Assembly (NCBI RefSeq): GCF_001423495.1
Contig: NZ_LMOG01000018.1
Coordinates: forward strand, 564,125-628,124
Reading direction: 5' to 3'
Origin: Xanthomonas sp. Leaf131
Lineage (GTDB): Bacteria > Pseudomonadota > Gammaproteobacteria > Xanthomonadales > Xanthomonadaceae
Length of the DNA: 64,000 bases
Positions within the stretch are counted from its first letter, which is position 1; each line of letters opens with the position of its first letter. Under the pieces are notes generated by a model that worked only from the letters and a program-made list of their open reading frames with translations, was not told the DNA's origin and searched no databases. The position numbers were made by a program, and so were the translations under genes. Positions 58,830-64,000 of this stretch are shown one piece after another.

Positions 58830-60704
58830 ATGTCCATCATGTCCACCGGGACCAGTGCGCTGATCGCCTTCCAACGGGCGTTGTCGACCGTTAGCCATAA
58901 CGTCGCCAACATCAATACCGAAGGCTACAGCCGCCAACGTGTGGAATTCGCAACGCGCACACCCACCGACATGGGCTACGCGTTCGTGGGCAATGGCGCC
59001 AAGATCACCGACGTGGGCCGGGTGGCCGACCAGCTGGCCATCTCGCGCCTGCTCGACAGCGGCGGCGAACTCTCGCGCCTGCAGCAGCTGTCCTCGCTGA
59101 GCAATCGCGTCGACAGCCTGTATTCCAACACCGCCACCAATGTCGCCGGGCTGTGGTCCAACTTCTTCGACTCCACCAGCGCGGTGTCGTCCAACGCCTC
59201 CTCCACCGCCGAGCGGCAGAGCATGCTCGACAGCGGCAACTCGCTGGCGACCCGCTTCAAGCAACTCAACGGGCAGATGGACAGCCTGAGCAATGAGGTC
59301 AACAACGGCCTGACCTCCTCGGTGGAGGAAGTCAATCGGTTGACTCAGCAGATCGCCAAGATCAACGGCACCATCGGCAACAGCGTGGACAACGCCTCGC
59401 CGGATCTGCTCGATCAACGCGATGCGCTGGTGTCCAAGCTGGTCGGCTTCACCGGTGGTACGGCGGTGATCCAGGACGGCGGCTTCATGAATGTTTTCAC
59501 CGCCGGCGGTCAGGCGCTGGTGGTGGGGACCACGGCGGCCAAACTGACCACCGTTGCCGACCCGTATCAGCCGACCAAGCTGCAGGTGGCGTTGCAGACC
59601 CAGGGCCAGAACGTCAGCCTCAGCGCCAACTCGCTGGGTGGGCAGATGGGCGGCCTGCTGGAGTTCCGCAGCAGCGTGCTCGAACCGACCCAGGCCGAAC
59701 TGGGGCGCCTGGCCGTGGGCATGGCCAGCACCTTCAACGCCGGCCACGCCCAGGGCATGGACCTGTACGGCGCGATGGGCGGCAACTTCTTCAATATCGG
59801 CTCGCCGACAACCTCTGCCAATCCCAAGAACACGGGCACTGCATCGCTGAGCGCCAGTTTCAGCAACATGAGCGCAGTGGACGGGCAGAACGTCACGCTC
59901 AGCTTCGACGGCGCCGCGTGGAAAGCCACGCGCGCCGATACCGGCGCCGCCGTGCCGATCACCGGTACCGGCACTGCTGCCAACCCGCTGGTGCTCAACG
60001 GCGTCAGCCTGGTGGTCGGCGGTACCCCGGCCAGCGGCGACAAGTTCCTGCTGCAGCCCACCGCCGGGCTGGCCGGCACCTTGTCGGTGGCCATCACCGA
60101 CCCCTCGCGCATTGCGGCGGCCACGCCGGTCAAGGCCACCGCCACGCTGGCCAACCTGGGCACCGGCAAGATCAGCGACGTCAAGGTCACCAATGCGCAG
60201 AATCCCGCGCTGCTGACGCCGTCGTCGGTGGAGTTCATCGACGCCAACCAATACACCATCGATGGCACCGGCCCGTTTCCCTACACCGCCGGCCAGACCA
60301 TCAGCGCCAATGGCTGGAGTTTTGCGCTGGACGGCGCGCCCAAGGCCGGCGACACCTTCGGCGTCGGCCCGATGGGCGCCGGTTCCAGCGACAACGGCAA
60401 CGCCAAGCTGCTGGCCAAGGTGGAAGACGCCAAGGCGCTCAACGGCGGCACGGTCACGCTCAATGGCGCGCTGTCCGGCCTGACCACCTCGGTGGGCTCG
60501 GCTGCCCGTGCGGCCAGTTACTCGGCCGACGCGCAGAAGGTCATCAACGACCAGGCGCAGGCCAGCCGCGATTCGATTTCCGGCGTCAACCTCGACGAGG
60601 AGGCCGCCGACATGCTGAAACTGCAGCAGGCCTATCAGGCCGCCGCACAGATGATCTCCACCGCCGACACCATCTTCCAAGCCATCCTGGGCGCCGTACG
60701 CTGA
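58830..60704 (+). CDS. flgK: Hook-filament junction protein FlgK (HAP1)
   Basis: The 624-residue protein starts STGTSALIAFQRALSTVSHN and NINTEGYSRQRVEFATR, and ends SISGVNLDEEAADMLKLQQA followed by YQAAAQMISTADTIFQAIL. It forms the first junction zone between hook and filament, with FlgN as export chaperone. Its TGA overlaps the flgL ATG by one base. Confidence 0.97.
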   Translation: MSIMSTGTSALIAFQRALSTVSHNVANINTEGYSRQRVEFATRTPTDMGYAFVGNGAKITDVGRVADQLAISRLLDSGGELSRLQQLSSLSNRVDSLYSNTATNVAGLWSNFFDSTSAVSSNASSTAERQSMLDSGNSLATRFKQLNGQMDSLSNEVNNGLTSSVEEVNRLTQQIAKINGTIGNSVDNASPDLLDQRDALVSKLVGFTGGTAVIQDGGFMNVFTAGGQALVVGTTAAKLTTVADPYQPTKLQVALQTQGQNVSLSANSLGGQMGGLLEFRSSVLEPTQAELGRLAVGMASTFNAGHAQGMDLYGAMGGNFFNIGSPTTSANPKNTGTASLSASFSNMSAVDGQNVTLSFDGAAWKATRADTGAAVPITGTGTAANPLVLNGVSLVVGGTPASGDKFLLQPTAGLAGTLSVAITDPSRIAAATPVKATATLANLGTGKISDVKVTNAQNPALLTPSSVEFIDANQYTIDGTGPFPYTAGQTISANGWSFALDGAPKAGDTFGVGPMGAGSSDNGNAKLLAKVEDAKALNGGTVTLNGALSGLTTSVGSAARAASYSADAQKVINDQAQASRDSISGVNLDEEAADMLKLQQAYQAAAQMISTADTIFQAILGAVR

Positions 60705-61909
60705 TGACCGACCGTATCTCCACCAGCATGATGTACAGCCAGTCGGTGTCGTCGATGACGGCCAAGCAGTCGCGGCTGAATCAGATCCAGGCCCAGCTCG
60801 CCAGCGGACAGCGCCTGGTCACCGCCAAGGACGACCCGGTCGCCGCCGGCACCGCGGTCGGACTGGATCGCGCGCTGGCTGCCATCACGCGTTTCGGCGA
60901 GAACGCCAACAACGTCCAGAACCGGCTCGGCCTGCAGGAAAACGCGCTGGCGCAAGCCGGCGACAAAATGGCGCGCGTCACCGAATTGGCGGTGCAGGCC
61001 AATAACTCCTCGCTCAGCCCCGACGACCGCAAGGCGATCGCCTCGGAACTGACCGCACTGCGCGACAGCATGGTGAGCCTGGCCAACAGCACCGACGGGA
61101 CCGGGCGCTATCTGTTCGGCGGCACTGCCGATGGCAGCGCGCCGTTCATCAAGAGCAATGGCGGCGTCGTCTACAACGGCGACCAGACCCAGAAGCAGGT
61201 CGAAGTGGCGCCGGACACCTTTGTCAGCGACACCCTGCCCGGCAGCGAAATCTTCATGCGCATCCGCACCGGCGACGGCACCGTGGACGCGCACCCCGCC
61301 AACGCCAATACCGGCACCGGGCTGCTGCTGGATTTCAGCCGCGATGCCAGTACCGGTAGCTGGAATGGCGGCAGCTACAGCGTGCAGTTCACCGCCGCCG
61401 ACACCTACGAGGTGCGCGACAGCACCAACGCAGTGGTCAGCACCGGCACCTATAAAGATGGCGAAGACATCACCGCCGCCGGCGTGCGCATGCGCATCAG
61501 CGGCGCACCGGCGGTGGGCGACAGTTTCCAGATCGGCGCCTCCACCACCAAGGACGTGTTTTCCACCATTGACGACCTGGTCGGCGCACTCAACTCCGAC
61601 ACCCTGACCCCGCCGCAGAAGGCAGCGATGATCAACACGCTGCAGACCTCAATGCGCGACATCGCACAGGCCTCGTCGAAGATGATCGATGCACGCGCCT
61701 CGGGCGGCGCGCAGTTGTCGGCGATCGATAACGCCAACTCGCTGCTCGAATCCAACGAAGTCACGCTCAAGACCACCCTGTCGTCGATCCGCGATCTGGA
61801 TTACGCCTCGGCGCTTGGGCAGTACGAACTCGAGAAGGCCTCGTTGCAGGCCGCTCAAACGATTTTTCAGCAGATGCAGTCGTCGTCGTTGTTCAACCTG
61901 CTCCGCTGA
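60704..61909 (+). CDS. flgL: Hook-filament junction protein FlgL (HAP3)
   Basis: The 401-residue flagellin-like junction protein starts MTDRISTSMMYSQSVSSMTA and LNQIQAQLASGQRLVTAKDD, and ends with the coiled-coil LGQYELEKASLQAAQTIFQQ. It is longer than the E. coli protein (317 residues) owing to a larger variable middle part. It is the last gene of the flgG operon. Confidence 0.95.
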   Translation: MTDRISTSMMYSQSVSSMTAKQSRLNQIQAQLASGQRLVTAKDDPVAAGTAVGLDRALAAITRFGENANNVQNRLGLQENALAQAGDKMARVTELAVQANNSSLSPDDRKAIASELTALRDSMVSLANSTDGTGRYLFGGTADGSAPFIKSNGGVVYNGDQTQKQVEVAPDTFVSDTLPGSEIFMRIRTGDGTVDAHPANANTGTGLLLDFSRDASTGSWNGGSYSVQFTAADTYEVRDSTNAVVSTGTYKDGEDITAAGVRMRISGAPAVGDSFQIGASTTKDVFSTIDDLVGALNSDTLTPPQKAAMINTLQTSMRDIAQASSKMIDARASGGAQLSAIDNANSLLESNEVTLKTTLSSIRDLDYASALGQYELEKASLQAAQTIFQQMQSSSLFNLLR

Positions 61910-61941
61910 TTTTGCAGTAGAAAACCTGGGTTTTCTTCGCT

Positions 61942-61965
61942 CCTGCACGTAAGCACCTGTGCAGG
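61942..61965 (+). terminator. Weak hairpin after flgL
   Basis: CCTGCAC and GTGCAGG form a 7-bp stem around a 10-base loop, 33 bases after the flgL stop. The T-rich run (TTTATTT) comes 10 bases later, so it is a poor terminator. Confidence 0.35.
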
Positions 61966-62001
61966 CGGACGGAGTTTATTTGTAGAAAGTTATACCAGCG
62001 C

Positions 62002-62028
62002 TAAAGATCTGCGGGGTGCTGCCGAATA
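62002..62028 (+). promoter_or_regulatory. Predicted sigma-28 promoter of fliC, distal
   Basis: TAAAGATC and GCCGAATA are 11 bases apart, a close fit to the FliA consensus. The expected transcript carries about 190 bases before the fliC ATG. Confidence 0.82.
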
Positions 62029-62105
62029 AACCAAACCCCTTGGTACACAACGTTTCCGTATTTCGTCCTGATGCAGAAAAACAGTAAAAAAATACTGGAT
62101 TTCGC

Positions 62106-62132
62106 TAAAGGTTCCCGACGCAACGCCGTTAT
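62106..62132 (+). promoter_or_regulatory. Predicted sigma-28 promoter of fliC, proximal
   Basis: TAAAGGTT and GCCGTTAT are 11 bases apart, a close fit to the FliA consensus. The transcript would carry about 90 bases before the ATG, including a bulged hairpin (62182-62203) and the AGGAGA ribosome binding site at 62215-62220. Confidence 0.85.
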
Positions 62133-62227
62133 TCATCTCAGCAGCGGCAACGGCCAACTTGATGGCCCCCCTGCGGAGGCTCCGGGCAAGTCCCCCTTGC
62201 CGGAAAAATCGCTTAGGAGAAATCAAA

Positions 62228-63427
62228 ATGGCACAGGTAATCAACACCAACGTAATGTCGCTGAACGCTCAGCGTAACCTCAACACCAGCAGCGCGAGCA
62301 TGCAGACGAGCATCCAGCGTCTGTCCTCGGGTCTGCGCATCAACAGCGCCAAGGACGACGCCGCAGGTCTGGCGATCTCCGAGCGTTTCACCACGCAGAT
62401 CCGCGGCCTGGACGTTGCCTCGCGCAACGCCAACGACGGCATCTCGCTGGCCCAGACCGCCGAAGGCGCGATGGTGGAAATCGGCAGCAATCTGCAGCGT
62501 ATCCGCGAGCTGTCGGTGCAGTCGTCCAATGCCACCAACTCGTCCAGCGACCGCGACGCGCTGAACTCCGAAGTCAAGCAGCTCACCGCTGAAATCGACC
62601 GCGTTGCCAACCAGACCAACTTCAACGGCACCAAGCTGTTGAACGGCGACTTCTCCGGCGCGCTGTTCCAGGTCGGCGCCGACGCCGGCCAGACCATCGG
62701 CATCAACAGCATCGTCGACGCCAATGTCGATTCGCTGGGCAAGGCCAACTTCGCCGCCGCCGTCTCCGGCGCTGGCGTGACCGGCACCGCCACCGCTTCA
62801 GGTTCGGTCAGCGGCATCAGCCTGTCGTTCAAGGACGCCAGCGGTGCCGCCAAGAGCGTCTCCATCGCCGACGTCAAGGTCGGTTCGGGCGACACCGCGG
62901 CTGACGTGAACAAGAAGGTTGCTGCGGCGATCAACGACAAGCTGGACCAGACCGGCATGTATGCCTCGATCAAGTCCGACGGTACGGTGCAGATCGAATC
63001 GCTGAAGGCTGGTCAGGACTTCACCTCGCTGTCGGCGGGTACCTCCAGCGCCACCGGCATCACCGTCGGCGCCGGCATCCAGACCGCTTCGGCCGCTTCC
63101 GGCTCCACCGCGTCGACCCTGAGCAGCCTGGATATCTCCACGTTCTCCGGTTCGCAGAAGGCCCTGGAAATCGTCGACAAGGCGCTGACCGCGGTCAACT
63201 CCTCGCGCGCCGACATGGGTGCGGTGCAGAACCGCTTCACCTCCACCATCGCCAACCTGAGCGCAACCTCGGAAAATCTGTCGGCCTCGCGTAGCCGTAT
63301 CCGCGACACCGACTACGCCAAGGAAACCGCCGAGCTGACCCGCACGCAGATCCTGCAGCAGGCCGGTACCGCGATGCTGGCCCAGGCCAAGTCGGTTCCG
63401 CAGAACGTGCTGAGCCTGCTGCAGTAA
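62228..63427 (+). CDS. fliC: Flagellin FliC
   Basis: The 399-residue filament subunit has conserved D0/D1 ends: MAQVINTNVMSLNAQRNLNT and QRLSSGLRINSAKDDAAGLA at the N-terminus, and RSRIRDTDYAKETAELTRTQ then ILQQAGTAMLAQAKSVPQNV at the C-terminus. The flg22-equivalent epitope carries Asp at residue 43. The middle of the protein is Ser/Ala/Gly/Thr-rich and variable. A strong AGGAGA ribosome binding site precedes the ATG, with two sigma-28 promoters upstream and an intrinsic terminator downstream, so it forms its own high-output unit. Confidence 0.97.
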   Translation: MAQVINTNVMSLNAQRNLNTSSASMQTSIQRLSSGLRINSAKDDAAGLAISERFTTQIRGLDVASRNANDGISLAQTAEGAMVEIGSNLQRIRELSVQSSNATNSSSDRDALNSEVKQLTAEIDRVANQTNFNGTKLLNGDFSGALFQVGADAGQTIGINSIVDANVDSLGKANFAAAVSGAGVTGTATASGSVSGISLSFKDASGAAKSVSIADVKVGSGDTAADVNKKVAAAINDKLDQTGMYASIKSDGTVQIESLKAGQDFTSLSAGTSSATGITVGAGIQTASAASGSTASTLSSLDISTFSGSQKALEIVDKALTAVNSSRADMGAVQNRFTSTIANLSATSENLSASRSRIRDTDYAKETAELTRTQILQQAGTAMLAQAKSVPQNVLSLLQ

Positions 63428-63465
63428 CTTTTGCAGTAAATCAGCAGCGCTTTGCAGCAAGTCCA

Positions 63466-63491
63466 AAGCCCCTCCTCGGAGGGGCTTTTTT
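63466..63491 (+). terminator. Intrinsic terminator of fliC
   Basis: AAGCCCCTCC-TC-GGAGGGGCTT is a 10-bp stem followed by a T tract, about 40 bases after the fliC stop. Confidence 0.95.
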
Positions 63492-63607
63492 GTGGACGCC
63501 GATTTGACGCGGTAGCACGGCACGATGTGGTGGCGCGGGTTTCTTGACGCGGCTCGGGCATGGAAATTGCATCACCCCTCCACGTGAGCGAAACGCGTCG
63601 CTGCCGC

Positions 63608-63634
63608 TAAAGTCCCCTCGGATGCGGCCGATAC
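63608..63634 (+). promoter_or_regulatory. Predicted sigma-28 promoter of fliD
   Basis: TAAAGTCC and GCCGATAC are 11 bases apart. The -10 ends about 56 bases before the fliD ATG. Confidence 0.85.
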
Positions 63635-63690
63635 CCGTCTCGTAATCCCATGCGTCCATCTTTTGTGGATGCCCAGACGAGGAATGCAAC

Positions 63691-64000
63691 ATGGCATCGG
63701 TGATCAGTACTTCCGGCTCCGGATTGGACATCCCAACAGTGGTGTCCACCCTGGTGTCCCGGCAGAAAGACCCGGAGCAGGCGCGCATCAACAAGGCCGG
63801 CACTGCGGCGACGACCCAGCTGTCGGCCATCAGCCAGATCAAGAGCAGCATGACCACGCTCAAATCTGCGCTGGACAAGGTGGTCAGCAGCGCCGACACC
63901 AACGCCTACAAGGCGACCGTGCCGACCGATGCCGGCTTCACCGCCACCACCACCAGTTCGGCCGCACCCGGCAACTACTCGGTGGAAGTGGTCTCGCTGG
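63691..64000 (+). CDS. fliD: Flagellar filament-cap protein FliD (partial)
   Basis: Only the first 103 codons are inside the window. The start MASVISTSGSGLDIPTVVST and LVSRQKDPEQARINKAGTAA, with the coiled-coil segment SAISQIKSSMTTLKSALDK, are typical of FliD, which caps the filament and folds flagellin. An AGGAAT-like ribosome binding site precedes the ATG and a sigma-28 promoter lies upstream. Confidence 0.9.
   Translation, partial: MASVISTSGSGLDIPTVVSTLVSRQKDPEQARINKAGTAATTQLSAISQIKSSMTTLKSALDKVVSSADTNAYKATVPTDAGFTATTTSSAAPGNYSVEVVSL

Noticed and set aside
58770-60680. 636-codon minus-strand frame over flgK
   Set aside because: It is a shadow of FlgK with Gly/Arg/His bias.

Overview
The window is a chromosomal segment of a high-GC, gamma-proteobacterial plant pathogen of the genus Xanthomonas or a very close relative. 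The evidence is the protein sequences, a Xanthomonas-style flagellar and c-di-GMP locus, and synteny with the Pseudomonas and Escherichia orders ndk-rlmN-(pilF)-rodZ-yfgM-bamB-der and ftsK-lolA-rarA. I saw no insertion sequence, prophage, CRISPR array, tRNA or rRNA. The species cannot be fixed from the sequence alone.

Layout. 0-8.2 kb is a molybdenum-cofactor and nitrate-assimilation flank. It holds a NasT-like ANTAR regulator (cut by the window edge), a C-terminally truncated CysG, mobA, two different moeA genes, and moeB with an N-terminal rhodanese domain. An exonuclease III with a histone-H1-like tail and small genes lie among them. 8.4-15.0 kb is a conserved housekeeping run on the minus strand: ndk, rlmN, pilF, rodZ, yfgM, bamB, der. 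15.2-19.6 kb is a fatty-acid beta-oxidation unit: a PsrA/TetR-type regulator with its predicted operator, then a FadN-type bifunctional enzyme and a thiolase. 19.7-27.1 kb carries crcB, rarA, lolA, a DUF3857/transglutaminase protein and ftsK. 27.4-33.8 kb carries trxB, a FemAB-like protein, and the bacterial N-degron set (aat, clpA, clpS) around infA. 34.0-36.3 kb is an overlapping nudJ-mnmA-hflD operon.

The right half (36.3-64 kb) is motility and its control. It begins with a chemoreceptor-like protein, a PAS-GGDEF-EAL protein, and a RavS/RavR/RavA-like set (two histidine kinases and a GGDEF-EAL-REC protein). It continues with flgN-flgM-flgA, cheV, flgBCDEF, flgGHIJKL, fliC and the start of fliD. 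I read three sigma-54 promoters (flgA, flgB, flgG) and five sigma-28 promoters (the chemoreceptor, cheV, fliC twice, fliD). This fits a hierarchy in which RpoN drives hook and basal-body genes, and FliA, held by FlgM until export, drives filament and chemotaxis genes.

Non-coding structure is the least ordinary part. Four intergenic regions (after fadB, ravR, flgA and flgE) contain paired arrays of 7-bp units (GGGAATC/GGGAATG) facing inverted GATTCCC arrays. Two larger regions (about 38.3-38.9 kb and 54.1-54.7 kb) share a composite family of modular, hairpin-rich repeats. The second of these separates flgF from flgG. Short hairpin-plus-U-tract signals lie just upstream of ndk and ftsK, where no upstream gene needs terminating.
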